The notes under the pieces: generated by a model | What the model saw: only the letters and a program-made list of their open reading frames with translations | The model's database searches: none | Told to the model about the DNA's origin: nothing | Translations under genes and position numbers: made by a program | Assembly: GCA_910585435.1 (NCBI GenBank) | Contig: CAJUEJ010000003.1 | Coordinates: 155,702 to 219,701, forward strand | Origin: an uncultured Hungatella sp. | GTDB taxonomy: Bacteria; Bacillota; Clostridia; Lachnospirales; Lachnospiraceae | Length of the DNA: 64,000 nt | Direction of reading: 5' to 3' | In this document: piece after piece, positions 52,933 through 61,638 of the stretch | Position numbering within the stretch: the first letter of the stretch is position 1 | How the letters are laid out: each line of letters starts with the position of its first letter

Positions 52933-54125
52933 CCTGTAATGGTTATTATCTGAGTCGTCACCTTTCCATCCTTTAGGCGGATATCCAGCTGCTGCCCCGG
53001 TTCCAGCCCATGGACAGACTCCACCCTGGCCCCGGCCTCATCTGTCACAAATCCGAATCCCCGGCTCAGCTTCTCAAGAGGGGATAGCCCGTGAAGCCTT
53101 CCGCCAAGCAGCGCCAGCCGGTGCTTTCTGTCCAGCAGGCGCCTGTCCAGTACAGATGTCATCTGCTCCTCCATATCCGTCAGACGCTGCCGGTACTCAT
53201 TCATCTTCCGTTCCGGATGATGCATCAGCAGACGCATTCTGCACTGCTCTATCTGATATCTCTTCCTCTCCAGGCTTCGCTCCATCCCTCTGGTGAGGGC
53301 CTCCCGGATCACCTGAAGCTGTTCTTCAAACTGCCTGTAGTCAAACACCGCCAGCTCTGCCGCCGCCGAAGGCGTAGGGGCCCGCAGATCCGCCACATAG
53401 TCTGCAATGGTCACATCCGTCTCATGGCCCACCGCAGAGATCACCGGTGTCTGGCAGTCAAAAATAGCTCTCGCCACGATCTCCTCGTTGAACGCCCACA
53501 GATCCTCGATCGAACCGCCGCCTCTTCCCACAATTATCACGTCCGGCCTCATGGCGTCCAATGTCTCTATCCCTTTTGCAATACTGTATTTGGCATTCTC
53601 TCCCTGAACCAGGGCCGGATAGAGAATCAGCTGTACGTAGGGGTTCCGCCTGGCGGAAATGTTCATAATATCCTGTATGGCCGCCCCGGTGCTGGCCGTC
53701 ACAATGCCCACAGTCCTGGCATACCTGGGGATAGGCTGCTTATACTCAGCCGCAAACATCCCCATGTCTTCCAGCTCATTTCTCAGCTGCTGAAAGCGCT
53801 CAAATAAATCTCCCACGCCGTCCCTTTTAATCTCTTTTGCATACAGCTGATATTTGCCGTCCCGCTCATATATATCGATGGTACCTGACACCACCACCTG
53901 CTGCCCTTCCCGCAGCTGGAAATCAAGCCCTCTCCTCTGTCCGGCGAACATGACGGCAGACAAGGTCGCGGACTTGTCCTTCAGTGTAAAATAAATATGT
54001 CCCGACGTATGGTATTTACAGTTGGACACTTCCCCCCGCACGCTGATACGGTTTAAAAGGAAGTCCTGAACAAACATATTTTTAATGTATGAATTTACCT
54101 GGGTAACAGAATAAACACTTGCCAT
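52929..54125 (-). CDS. xseA: Exodeoxyribonuclease VII large subunit
   Basis: 398 aa. N-terminal OB fold (VRGEVSNCKYHTSGHIYFTL), catalytic domain with GRGGGSIEDLWAFNEE, ISAVGHETDVTIADYVADLR and APTPSAAAELA, then a coiled coil. Degrades single-stranded DNA. Two bases after nusB. Confidence 0.96.
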   Translation of the reverse strand: MASVYSVTQVNSYIKNMFVQDFLLNRISVRGEVSNCKYHTSGHIYFTLKDKSATLSAVMFAGQRRGLDFQLREGQQVVVSGTIDIYERDGKYQLYAKEIKRDGVGDLFERFQQLRNELEDMGMFAAEYKQPIPRYARTVGIVTASTGAAIQDIMNISARRNPYVQLILYPALVQGENAKYSIAKGIETLDAMRPDVIIVGRGGGSIEDLWAFNEEIVARAIFDCQTPVISAVGHETDVTIADYVADLRAPTPSAAAELAVFDYRQFEEQLQVIREALTRGMERSLERKRYQIEQCRMRLLMHHPERKMNEYRQRLTDMEEQMTSVLDRRLLDRKHRLALLGGRLHGLSPLEKLSRGFGFVTDEAGARVESVHGLEPGQQLDIRLKDGKVTTQIITITG

Positions 54126-54127
54126 AA

Positions 54128-54589
54128 TCAGCTTGTCCCCTGAGCGGACACCAGCCTGGCAAGGACACCGTTAATAAACGCAGGAGATTCCTTCTGCCCG
54201 AACTTTTTGGCAAGCTCCACCGCCTCGTTGATAGCCACCTTCTCCGGTATCTCCTGGTCGTAAAGCATCTCAAACAGGGCAAGGCGCAGAATCGTCAGAT
54301 CCACCTTCCCCATTCTCTTTGTCTTCCAGCCCTGGGCCACCTCATTGATCCGGCTGTCCAGCTCCGGCAGCTTCGCTGTCACTGCCTCCGATTTTTGAAG
54401 CAGATACCGGTGATCCTCTTCATCAAACCTTGCCTGATGAAGAATATTCAAGATTCCCTCCGGTGTGGTTTCGTCCTCCTGGGACAATTCAAAATAGCAT
54501 TCTAACTGTTGTCTGGTCTCCTCCGCCGGATAAAAATCTGCGCAGAACAGCATTTTAAAACAGTGTTCGCGCAATTCTCTTCTGGTCAT
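54128..54589 (-). CDS. nusB: Transcription antitermination factor NusB
   Basis: 153 aa all-helical protein: RELREHCFKMLFCADFYPAE at the start and VAINEAVELAKKFGQKESPA, FINGVLARLV at the end. Binds boxA RNA with NusE in rRNA transcription. Upstream of xseA as in many Firmicutes; folD, often between them, is absent. Confidence 0.96.
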   Translation of the reverse strand: MTRRELREHCFKMLFCADFYPAEETRQQLECYFELSQEDETTPEGILNILHQARFDEEDHRYLLQKSEAVTAKLPELDSRINEVAQGWKTKRMGKVDLTILRLALFEMLYDQEIPEKVAINEAVELAKKFGQKESPAFINGVLARLVSAQGTS

Positions 54590-54664
54590 ACCCTGCCCTC
54601 CTCATCTGATGTTCTCCCGCACCTGATTTTACGGCTGATTTTCCAGGAGTAAAAATTTAAGTAA

Positions 54665-54699
54665 TGGCAAAAGCGCAGCCGCTTAAAGGGCAGCTGCGT
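54665..54699 (-). terminator. Terminator after the Asp23 gene
   Basis: Minus strand ACGCAGC (54693-54699) pairs with GCTGCGC (54673-54679), then TTTT. It lies between the asp23-type gene and nusB and may be partial. Confidence 0.7.
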
Positions 54700-54715
54700 C
54701 TTTTAGCCTCTGGTA

Positions 54716-55099
54716 CTATTCGTCTTCCATGGTCACACTTGCAATCTTAATATTTACATCCAGAACGTTCAGGCCAGTCATATTCTCAATAGCGCTTTTT
54801 ACCTTTTCCTGAACCTTCTCCGACACATCCGGTATGTTGTATCCATACTTCATATTCAGGGACAGATCTACGGACACATGCTCCTCTGTCACGTCTACCT
54901 TGACACCCTTGGACAGGTTCTTCATCCCCAGCTTGCCTACCAGCTCGTTGGTAATATTTCCGGCCATGGAATCCACGCCTTCCACTTCCGTGGCTGCCAG
55001 GCCTGCGATGATGGCTACCACCTCATCCGCAATCTGTACTTCCCCGATTTTATCTTTTTCATATACTTTATGAGTATTTCTGCTTTCCATCTCTTCCAC
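54716..55099 (-). CDS. Asp23/Gls24 family envelope stress protein (YqhY-like)
   Basis: 127 aa. IADEVVAIIAGLAATEVEGV and NMKYGYNIPDVSEKVQEKVK are typical. In B. subtilis YqhY adjusts acetyl-CoA carboxylase activity. The start is GTG, eight bases after AGGAGG; the next ATG is codon 4. Confidence 0.93.
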   Translation of the reverse strand: MEEMESRNTHKVYEKDKIGEVQIADEVVAIIAGLAATEVEGVDSMAGNITNELVGKLGMKNLSKGVKVDVTEEHVSVDLSLNMKYGYNIPDVSEKVQEKVKSAIENMTGLNVLDVNIKIASVTMEDE

Positions 55100-55178
55100 A
55101 ACAAATACCTCCTCACATTTCTATAATAGCCCTATTATAGCAAAAATACTCCTGTTTGCAAAGGTATTTTTATAACAT

Positions 55179-55961
55179 CTATTCATCCAGGTTCAGCAGC
55201 GTGATAATGATGCTGTCTGCTCCCACCTCAGCCTTCCTTTTCACCACGTCTTCTATCTGGGCTCTCTGGGCATCGGTGATGGCAGAGGCATTGACTACCA
55301 CGTCCACTTTGTCGGAGGAAATACTGACCACCGGATCTGAAAATCCTTTAGCCATCAGCAGGGTTTCCGCCGCATTTTCCTTCTCCGCGATCTCTGTCAG
55401 CTTAATCATATCCTGGATTGCCTGCTGTTTAGCCTCCTCTGCAATGTTGGAATTGTTGATAATATTTAAAAGGGTATCCTTATTTTTAGCCCGTACCTGC
55501 TCCCTGCTTAACTGAACGCTGGCTATGTAATCAGACACCTTCATCCCGCTGGTGAGAATGGCTTCTCCCGGATTCTCCAGCCCGGCCTCCATCCCTGCCT
55601 GCTCCGCCACGGTCTCTGCCTGGGCATACTGCTGTCCTGTGCTGTCCGTAACAGCCGAAAGCTCCTCTGCGGAAACTGACTCCGCCTCCTCAATCTGGCT
55701 TAAATCCTGGTCGAGGCTCATAATCTCCTCATACGTTCCCTGGCTGTCCAAAAGCCGTTGGTTCTCCGCCAGAATGTCCTCGTCCGAAATGTCCGTAAGC
55801 CCTGCCTCAAATGCAGTATTCCCTGCTTCCAGATCCTGTTTTCCTGTGTAGTTTAAATAACCTGCCGCTGCGATCATAACCGCCAGTGTGGTGACGATAA
55901 TCTGGTTTCTGCGGAACAGTTTTTTCATATTGACGCTTTTTAAGTCCTTTTTGAACTTCAT
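55179..55961 (-). CDS. spoIIIAH: Stage III sporulation protein AH
   Basis: About 260 aa. Mother-cell membrane protein whose outside YscJ-like domain forms a ring with SpoIIQ. N-terminal helix NQIIVTTLAVMIAAAGYLNY; C-terminal domain with MAKGFSDPVVSISSDKVDVV. Start ATG 55961, eight bases after GGAG; a GTG at 55970 is too close. Last gene of the spoIIIA operon. Confidence 0.94.
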   Translation of the reverse strand: MKFKKDLKSVNMKKLFRRNQIIVTTLAVMIAAAGYLNYTGKQDLEAGNTAFEAGLTDISDEDILAENQRLLDSQGTYEEIMSLDQDLSQIEEAESVSAEELSAVTDSTGQQYAQAETVAEQAGMEAGLENPGEAILTSGMKVSDYIASVQLSREQVRAKNKDTLLNIINNSNIAEEAKQQAIQDMIKLTEIAEKENAAETLLMAKGFSDPVVSISSDKVDVVVNASAITDAQRAQIEDVVKRKAEVGADSIIITLLNLDE

Positions 55962-55975
55962 GCACGACACTCCTT

Positions 55976-56665
55976 TTATTCTACCCGCTTTAATACTTTT
56001 ATTTTATGTGAGGGAATACCAAATAATGCTTCCACCGCGGCAGAAATTTCTGCCTGAATCCTGGGACTGTCTCCCCCTCCTGCGCTGACGATGACCCCGC
56101 TTATCTCCGGTTTCAATTCCTTTTCCAGAATCGGCCCCTGCTGTCCTGTCTGTCCGGAAAGGATGGTATCTTCCGCCACCTCCTGGCTTTCCACCCTCCT
56201 GCTTCCCCCATTCTGATCCGTCTCCTGAGTGACTGAGTAAGAGGTATCCCGATCCACCCTCCATACCTTCTCCTCTGAGGATCGCAGGACGATCATCACC
56301 TCCACGCTTCCCACACCGTCCACATGGCTTAAAACCGCCTCCAGCCTCTGCTCCAGCTGCTGCTCATAGGACAAAGCTGTGCTGCCTGACACTGCCATCC
56401 CCTCCGGGGCTTCTTCCCCTCCGCCTGCATCCTCCTTCCCTTCTCCCTCCGCCTGCCCGTAAAAAATATCCCCTGCCGTCTGTCCGCTGTCCTTCTCCTC
56501 CCTGCTCTTCCCAACCGGAAACGCCAGAATCAAAAGAATCAGCCCCAAAGCCAGCATCACTATCCACTTATCCTTACCTGCCTTCAAATTCAATTTCCAC
56601 TTCCCGGCTTTCCAGCCCATAATACCGTTCCACCTTTCTTTGCAGCTGTTCCAGATCTTGCCCAT
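55976..56665 (-). CDS. spoIIIAG: Stage III sporulation protein AG
   Basis: 229 aa at most. One membrane helix (KWIVMLALGLILLILAFPVG) and an outer ring-forming domain (YEQQLEQRLEAVLSHVDGVG, SVEVMIVLRSS). A variable Gly/Glu linker lies between. Start uncertain: ATG 56665 has AGGAGG only two bases away and overlaps spoIIIAF by 92 bases; ATG 56620 (AAGGTGG, nine bases) gives 214 aa. Confidence 0.93.
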   Translation of the reverse strand: MGKIWNSCKERWNGIMGWKAGKWKLNLKAGKDKWIVMLALGLILLILAFPVGKSREEKDSGQTAGDIFYGQAEGEGKEDAGGGEEAPEGMAVSGSTALSYEQQLEQRLEAVLSHVDGVGSVEVMIVLRSSEEKVWRVDRDTSYSVTQETDQNGGSRRVESQEVAEDTILSGQTGQQGPILEKELKPEISGVIVSAGGGDSPRIQAEISAAVEALFGIPSHKIKVLKRVE

Positions 56666-57410
56666 TTCCTCCTCTCCCCTCCTCTGTCCTTTTCTCCCCG
56701 CTATCCTGTCCCTCTGTCATCCTCTCTCCGCCCCCTCTTTCTCCGTCTCCAGTCACCTTCTGCCCTTCTGCCTTCCCCCTGTCATAATCCCTTCCCCCTT
56801 CCTCTGTCCTCTTCTCCCCGCCATCCTGTCCCTCTGTCACCTCTCCTGCCCCGCTTTCTCTGCCGCCATCAGTCTCCCCTTGTCCCCCTGCCTCCACCAA
56901 CTCAATTTCTATGGCCCCTATCTCGATCCTTTCCCATCCGCTCCCCTCCTCATTCCCATCCATCCCTTCTTCCTCACTTATTTCATTCCCCACTGCCAAA
57001 AAAATATGGCTCACCGTCCCATAGTTCTCCTTTTCTCTGTCACTTTCAATAGACACCTCCACCTGCTTCACCATAAATCCCATATCCTCTGCCATCACCC
57101 TTACATCCCTCTCCACAGCCCCTTCATACTCCTCAATCACCCGCCCCAGCCTCTGTTCCTCAATCCCCAGAATCTCCCTTTTTAAATCCTCCGCTTCCCT
57201 CTGAAAACTGACTGCCTCAAAATAATACGCCAGCCTGTCCTCCAGCCCCAGCCCGTCTGTCACCGGATGAACCACCAGCAGGATCAGCACCACCCCCATA
57301 AAAAACCGGATATACTTCTCATACTTTTTAGAAGGAAGCACCGCCCTGACCGCACTGGCCAGAATCAAATAGCACAAAATACTTCCCACCCACTGATACA
57401 ATCCCCCCAC
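56574..57410 (-). CDS. spoIIIAF: Stage III sporulation protein AF, with expanded repeat linker
   Basis: 278 aa against about 200 usual. Two membrane helices near the start (LYQWVGSILCYLILASAVRA, IRFFMGVVLILLVVHPVTDG), then a domain of spoIIIAF type. Between about 170 and 255 is a Gly/Glu-rich low-complexity part with near-duplicate segments TEGQDGGEKRTEEGG and TEGQDSGEKRTEEGR. The conserved end (YYGLESREVEIEFEGR) is kept, so it should be functional. Confidence 0.9.
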   Translation of the reverse strand: MGGLYQWVGSILCYLILASAVRAVLPSKKYEKYIRFFMGVVLILLVVHPVTDGLGLEDRLAYYFEAVSFQREAEDLKREILGIEEQRLGRVIEEYEGAVERDVRVMAEDMGFMVKQVEVSIESDREKENYGTVSHIFLAVGNEISEEEGMDGNEEGSGWERIEIGAIEIELVEAGGQGETDGGRESGAGEVTEGQDGGEKRTEEGGRDYDRGKAEGQKVTGDGERGGGERMTEGQDSGEKRTEEGRGGNGQDLEQLQRKVERYYGLESREVEIEFEGR

Positions 57411-57461
57411 AACAGCCTCCTTACGTTTCTTTCTTCTACCATCAGCGGACCTTTCGCCATA

Positions 57462-58619
57462 TCACCCCCCAAAATACACCACATTCGTCCCCCCGCACAC
57501 AACCGCCACCGTTATCACCAGCAGAGCTGCCGCCGTCCCCACGATCTGCAGCAGCATCTTATGCCCCTTAGCCATAGCCGCAACACATTTCACCAGTCTC
57601 TTGTCACAGACAGGCTCCATCAGCGCCGCCATACATTTATAAAGAAGCATCAGCACCGCCAGCTTCATCACCGGAACCGCTATAAGCATCAAAAGAATCA
57701 CCACGGCCGCCATCCCCATCGTATTTTTAATCAATACCCCGGATCCCAGAATCATCTGCGTCACTGCCGCCGCCCCCTGGCCGACTCCCGGGATCATCTC
57801 CACCAGCTTCTGAACCGAACCGTTTTTCAGCGAGTCCACATAAGGCAGTACCATCCCCTCAATGAGATGGAATCCCAAAACCACCCCAAGGATAGTCTTC
57901 ATCCCCCATCCAATAGCCTGCGCTGTCAGCTCTGTCAGCCGTGACAGCAGCTCCTCCTTTGCCATATGATTGGCAAAAACCAGAAGAAGGTACACCCTGG
58001 CCGCCGGAATCAGCACGGCTCCTAAAAGCCACTGCCCCACAGATATAATCAGCAGCGTAAACTCATACATAGCCGCTGCTGACACGCTCCCCCCTGCAAA
58101 GGCCACCACCAGGAAATAAGACGGCATCAGCACCTTCATAAATGTTAAAATCTCCTCCACTGTATCCGCCGCCACCTGTATACTCTGGCTGATTCCGGCA
58201 AGCAGCATGGTAAACAGGAGCAGATATGTCACATAAAAACCTGTATCTGATATCTGGCTTCCGCTGAATATATCCGAAAAATTGGTAAAAACCGCCCCCA
58301 GGATTCCCAGTGCCAATATCTGCCCCATAAACCGGCCTCCGGAAGCTATTTCTGAAAACAATTCTTTCTTCAAAGCCTCCAAAGCCCTGTTCCACAGCCT
58401 GTCAAACTCTCCGGCCATGAGAAGCTCCATGATCTCCCCAAAGCCCGGCCCCTGCCCGTCCTGTTTTTCCCGGACAAATTCCTCAATGCCGCTGAAATCA
58501 AACTCATCCATGGAAACGCCTGGAACAGAAGGCTCCTTTTCCGCCCCAAAGCTAAAAAGCATCTGCCCATGGTTCAAAAGAAATAGCAAACCGATAAAGA
58601 GTATCCATTTCCGTTTCAT
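57462..58619 (-). CDS. spoIIIAE: Stage III sporulation protein AE
   Basis: 385-aa polytopic membrane protein with signal sequence and about eight helices (LGILGAVFTNFSDIF, AVLIPAARVYLLLVFANHMA, VLGFHLIEGMVLPYVDS). Core of the mother-cell export complex. Overlaps spoIIIAD by four bases. Confidence 0.96.
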   Translation of the reverse strand: MKRKWILFIGLLFLLNHGQMLFSFGAEKEPSVPGVSMDEFDFSGIEEFVREKQDGQGPGFGEIMELLMAGEFDRLWNRALEALKKELFSEIASGGRFMGQILALGILGAVFTNFSDIFSGSQISDTGFYVTYLLLFTMLLAGISQSIQVAADTVEEILTFMKVLMPSYFLVVAFAGGSVSAAAMYEFTLLIISVGQWLLGAVLIPAARVYLLLVFANHMAKEELLSRLTELTAQAIGWGMKTILGVVLGFHLIEGMVLPYVDSLKNGSVQKLVEMIPGVGQGAAAVTQMILGSGVLIKNTMGMAAVVILLMLIAVPVMKLAVLMLLYKCMAALMEPVCDKRLVKCVAAMAKGHKMLLQIVGTAAALLVITVAVVCGGTNVVYFGG

Positions 58620-59002
58620 GATAAAATATCCTGTACCATTTCCATCAGCGCCATAAGAATCGGCATACTGACCGCAAGAATCGACAATTTTCCAAAAATT
58701 TCAATCTGGTTTCCCAGAGAACCATAGCCGGCATCCTTGCAGATTCCGGAAGAAAACTCCGCAATATACGTAATCCCGATCATTTTCATCAGTGTATTGA
58801 TATACACATGATTGATTTTCAGATAGGCCTGTACCTGTTCTACCGCCTGGATTATGGTCTCCAGCTTTGAAATCCCGTAAAAAAATATAACCAGCCCTGC
58901 TGCTGCCGCCAGATATATCCCGTACTCCCCTTTAACCCCTTTTAGCTGTACCGCCAAAATCACGGCCGTCAGCCCCAGGATCCCTATGGACATTACCGTC
59001 AT
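58616..59002 (-). CDS. spoIIIAD: Stage III sporulation protein AD
   Basis: About 128 aa with four helices, starting MTVMSIGILGLTAVILAVQL. The start at 59002 follows AAAGGTGG; a longer frame to 59053 overlaps spoIIIAC. Confidence 0.95.
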   Translation of the reverse strand: MTVMSIGILGLTAVILAVQLKGVKGEYGIYLAAAAGLVIFFYGISKLETIIQAVEQVQAYLKINHVYINTLMKMIGITYIAEFSSGICKDAGYGSLGNQIEIFGKLSILAVSMPILMALMEMVQDILS

Positions 59003-59012
59003 ACTTCCACCT

Positions 59013-59207
59013 TTACAATGCAAATAGATTTTTAATGGTTTCAAACAGCTCATAAATGTAGGGAACCATCCAGAACAGCACCAGTATCAGTCCTGCCAGG
59101 CTGGTTAAAAACGCCTGCTCTTCCCTTCCGCTGTGTTTCAGGACCTGACAGATGACAGAGACCAGAATACCCACCGCCGCAATTCTAAAAATCAGATTGA
59201 CTCCCAT
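59013..59207 (-). CDS. spoIIIAC: Stage III sporulation protein AC
   Basis: 64 aa, two helices (LIFRIAAVGILVSVICQVLK, FLTSLAGLILVLFWMVPYIY), normal length. Ten bases before spoIIIAD and ten after spoIIIAB. Confidence 0.95.
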   Translation of the reverse strand: MGVNLIFRIAAVGILVSVICQVLKHSGREEQAFLTSLAGLILVLFWMVPYIYELFETIKNLFAL

Positions 59208-59217
59208 GCCGTCCTCC

Positions 59218-59739
59218 CTAACACATTATTATTGAAAGAAACAGTCCGCCCATAAAGCCCAGGCTGGTACACAGCTTTATCCGTTCCCTCTCATGTTCAC
59301 GGTAAAAGTCCACGGACAACCCCAGCTGCTCCAGATACAGCTCTATGGTCCGCTCCTGCATCCCCAGATCCAGATACCCCAGATGCTCCCCAAATGCCTG
59401 AAATTCCTGGCATTCCTTTTCTGTCATCAGAAGCTCCTCCCTGCTGCTGTTTACGGCCTCTTTCCACAGATCATAAAACAATTCCCCGTCCTGCTGTCCG
59501 ATCCTATCCGCCACCTGGCAGAACAGCTTTGCAGGGGCTCCCTCCGATTTTCTTCCCACATGCTCCAGCGCCTCCCCCAAAGGTGCATGGGCATACAGGA
59601 TCTCCCCCTTTAACAGCAATATCATTTTCCGTATCTGCTCCAGCATTTTCCGGTGTTCCTTCCACTGTTCAGCCTTCCACATGCCAAGACCGCTGCAGGA
59701 AACCGTCACCAGAGCACTTCCCAGTATCTTCATCCACAT
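59218..59739 (-). CDS. spoIIIAB: Stage III sporulation protein AB
   Basis: 173 aa. N-terminal membrane helix (ILGSALVTVSCSGLGMWKAE), helical body resembling GspF (MILLLKGEILYAHAPLGEAL), C-terminal hydrophobic end. The start at 59739 follows GGGAG (59749-59753) by nine bases; both lie in the last unit of the 31-bp repeat array, so the repeat provides its translation signal. Confidence 0.94.
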   Translation of the reverse strand: MWMKILGSALVTVSCSGLGMWKAEQWKEHRKMLEQIRKMILLLKGEILYAHAPLGEALEHVGRKSEGAPAKLFCQVADRIGQQDGELFYDLWKEAVNSSREELLMTEKECQEFQAFGEHLGYLDLGMQERTIELYLEQLGLSVDFYREHERERIKLCTSLGFMGGLFLSIIMC

Positions 59740-59960
59740 AAACCTGCACTCCCTGCCCATCTATCCACATAAGCCTGCACTTCCTGTCTGTCCATCCACA
59801 TAAGACTGTACTCCCTGTCTGTCCATCCACGCAAGCCTGCACTTCCTGTCTGTCCATCCACACAAGCCTGCACTTCCTGTCTACCCATCCACATAAGCCT
59901 GTACTCCCTGTCTGTCCATCCACATAAGCCTGCACTCCCTGCCCATCTATCCACATAATA
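59733..59960. repeat. 31-bp minisatellite, seven and a partial units
   Basis: Units start at 59733, 59764, 59795, 59826, 59857, 59888, 59919 and (partial) 59950, each beginning TCCACATAAGCCTGCACT with small changes. On the minus strand every unit has a Shine-Dalgarno-like AGG(G/A)AGT, then about nine bases, then ATG TGG. It fills the 264-base gap between spoIIIAA and spoIIIAB, which are normally adjacent. Open frames across it have a 31-residue period and are by-products. Confidence 0.95.
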
Positions 59961-60003
59961 CAACCTTCTGCCTCCCGATGCCCTCAAACTCCTGCCACAA
60001 AAT

Positions 60004-60948
60004 TCAGGCAAGGGAAACCATATTGGAATCATAAATCCCGCCTACATGTCCCACTTCTTTACAGCCGTCCAGAACGATGTACCTCTCAAACAGTCTGTCC
60101 TGTACCAGCTTGCGAAGAATCGGCTTCTGCCGTATATCCTCCACAGAATTGCCGTGAACCGTGGCCACCAGCTTGCACCCGCAGTTCATCACATATTCCA
60201 TGGCCTCCAGATCTTCCCTGCTGCCAATCTCGTCCACAGCAATAACCGCAGGAGACATGGTACGGATCAGCATCATCATTCCCTTGGCCTTCGGACAGCA
60301 GTCCAATATATCTGTCCGGCACCCTACCTGGTTCTGAGGTTCCCCCTGATAACAGGCCCCGATCTCCGATCGCTCATCCACCACCCCTACCGCAACGCCT
60401 TTTATTCCTCTGGCCCCGTCGGAAAGCTGGCGGATAATATCCCTGAGCAGCGTGGTTTTCCCGCATCTGGGGGGAGAGATAATCAGGGTGTGAAGAACCT
60501 GTCCGTTCTTATACAGATAGGGCATAATCCCATCCCCGCATCCCAGTATCTGGTGGGCCAGGCGGACATTTAAAAATGATATGTATTTCATCGTCCTGAT
60601 ACCGCTGTCATCCAAAACCACCTTTCCTGCAATTCCAATCCGGTGCCCTCCCTGTATGGTCAGAAAGCCCTGCCGTATCTCTTCCTCAAACGCATAAAGA
60701 GAATGACAGCTTATATGCTCTATTGTCTCCTTTATCTCTGTCCTGCCCACTATGTAGGCCTCCTCCCTGGCGGCGCTTAAGGCTCCTTCCCCTGTCAGAT
60801 AATACTCCTGGTTGTCCAGGATCAACATAAGAGGCATCCCCACCCGCAGGCGTATCTCCTGGACATGCTCAAAATCCACGGGAGCTTTCAGAAGAATGTC
60901 ACGGATTGTCCTGGAAAATATTTTAATCAGCTGATCCTTTCTCTCCAT
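60004..60948 (-). CDS. spoIIIAA: Stage III sporulation protein AA
   Basis: 314 aa secretion-type ATPase powering the SpoIIIA-SpoIIQ channel. Walker A PPRCGKTTLLRDI, acidic VVDERSEIGACYQG, Walker B-like VIAVDEIGSREDLEAM. First gene of the operon; AGGAGGGG lies before the ATG. Confidence 0.96.
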   Translation of the reverse strand: MERKDQLIKIFSRTIRDILLKAPVDFEHVQEIRLRVGMPLMLILDNQEYYLTGEGALSAAREEAYIVGRTEIKETIEHISCHSLYAFEEEIRQGFLTIQGGHRIGIAGKVVLDDSGIRTMKYISFLNVRLAHQILGCGDGIMPYLYKNGQVLHTLIISPPRCGKTTLLRDIIRQLSDGARGIKGVAVGVVDERSEIGACYQGEPQNQVGCRTDILDCCPKAKGMMMLIRTMSPAVIAVDEIGSREDLEAMEYVMNCGCKLVATVHGNSVEDIRQKPILRKLVQDRLFERYIVLDGCKEVGHVGGIYDSNMVSLA

Positions 60949-60969
60949 ATGATCCCCTCCTTTTCTCCC

Positions 60970-61000
60970 AATATATGTAGGGAGGGACAGGAAACATTCC
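60970..61000 (-). promoter_or_regulatory. Candidate sigma-E promoter of spoIIIA operon
   Basis: Minus strand -35 GGAATGTT (60993-61000), 15-base spacer, -10 CATATATT (60970-60977), close to the sigma-E pattern (ATA-type -35, CATAnAnT -10). The predicted leader is about 15 bases. Confidence 0.55.
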
Positions 61001-61102
61001 TGTTGTTTTCGAAACCAGTTTGTTGTTTTTTACATATATTTCACAAATCAGGATAACCTATCCCATAGAACAAAGAGTTCGGAAGTAGGAGGTATAAATC
61101 TT

Positions 61103-61531
61103 ATGTGGGGTATTCTTATTGCTTTAATATCCGGTGCTCTCATGAGTATACAGGGTGTATTCAACACGGAGGTAACCAAGCAGACCAGCATCTGGGTCTC
61201 TTCCGGATGGGTGCAGCTGACAGCCTTTTTGACCTGTCTGATCCTGTGGTTTTTTACAGGCAGGCAGGAGGTAGGCGGACTGTGGCAGGTGCAGCCCTGG
61301 TATATGCTGGCCGGCGGTATCCTGGGAGCCCTGATTACCTACACAGTAATCAAAAGCGTGGGAAGCTTAGGGCCGGCCCATTCCGCTCTCCTGATCGTGG
61401 TTTCACAGATTATCGTAGCCTACGGAATCGAGGTTTTCGGGCTCTTCGGCGTCGAGAAAACAGGGTGGGAATGGAAAAAAGCAATCGGTGCGCTGATCGC
61501 CATAATCGGGATTGTAATGTTTAAAAAATAA
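61103..61531 (+). CDS. DMT-family small membrane transporter (YdcZ/DUF606)
   Basis: 142 aa with about five helices. LISGALMSIQGVFNTEVTKQ and MLAGGILGALITYTVIKSVG, SLGPAHSALLIVVSQII mark the DUF606 family, half-size DMT transporters that dimerise. AGGAGG lies before the ATG. Substrate unknown. Confidence 0.9.
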   Translation: MWGILIALISGALMSIQGVFNTEVTKQTSIWVSSGWVQLTAFLTCLILWFFTGRQEVGGLWQVQPWYMLAGGILGALITYTVIKSVGSLGPAHSALLIVVSQIIVAYGIEVFGLFGVEKTGWEWKKAIGALIAIIGIVMFKK

Positions 61532-61534
61532 TAC

Positions 61535-61563
61535 TTGTATTTACCCGTTTATTTAGGTAGAAT
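61535..61563 (+). promoter_or_regulatory. Promoter of comEA-like gene
   Basis: TTGTAT (61535-61540), 17-base spacer, TAGAAT (61558-61563). Confidence 0.55.
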
Positions 61564-61570
61564 AGATATA

Positions 61571-61588
61571 GTACAGATAAATCTGTAC
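61571..61588. promoter_or_regulatory. Perfect 18-bp palindrome at the expected transcription start
   Basis: GTACAGAT, AA, ATCTGTAC. It lies 7 bases after the -10 box, a good place for a repressor. The protein is unknown. Confidence 0.6.
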
Positions 61589-61638
61589 CAGACGGAAGAT
61601 GGTACTTCCCCATTCATTTTATGAGGAGGAAGCATACC

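Noticed and set aside
56640..57185. Plus-strand Pro/Ser/Leu-rich frame
   Set aside because: Antisense to the low-complexity part of spoIIIAF.
59733..59960. CRISPR array
   Set aside because: The 31-bp units are directly adjacent with no spacers, and no cas genes are present.
59669..60032. Minus-strand frames with a 31-residue repeat
   Set aside because: By-product of the 31-bp minisatellite; no independent start signal or conserved domain.
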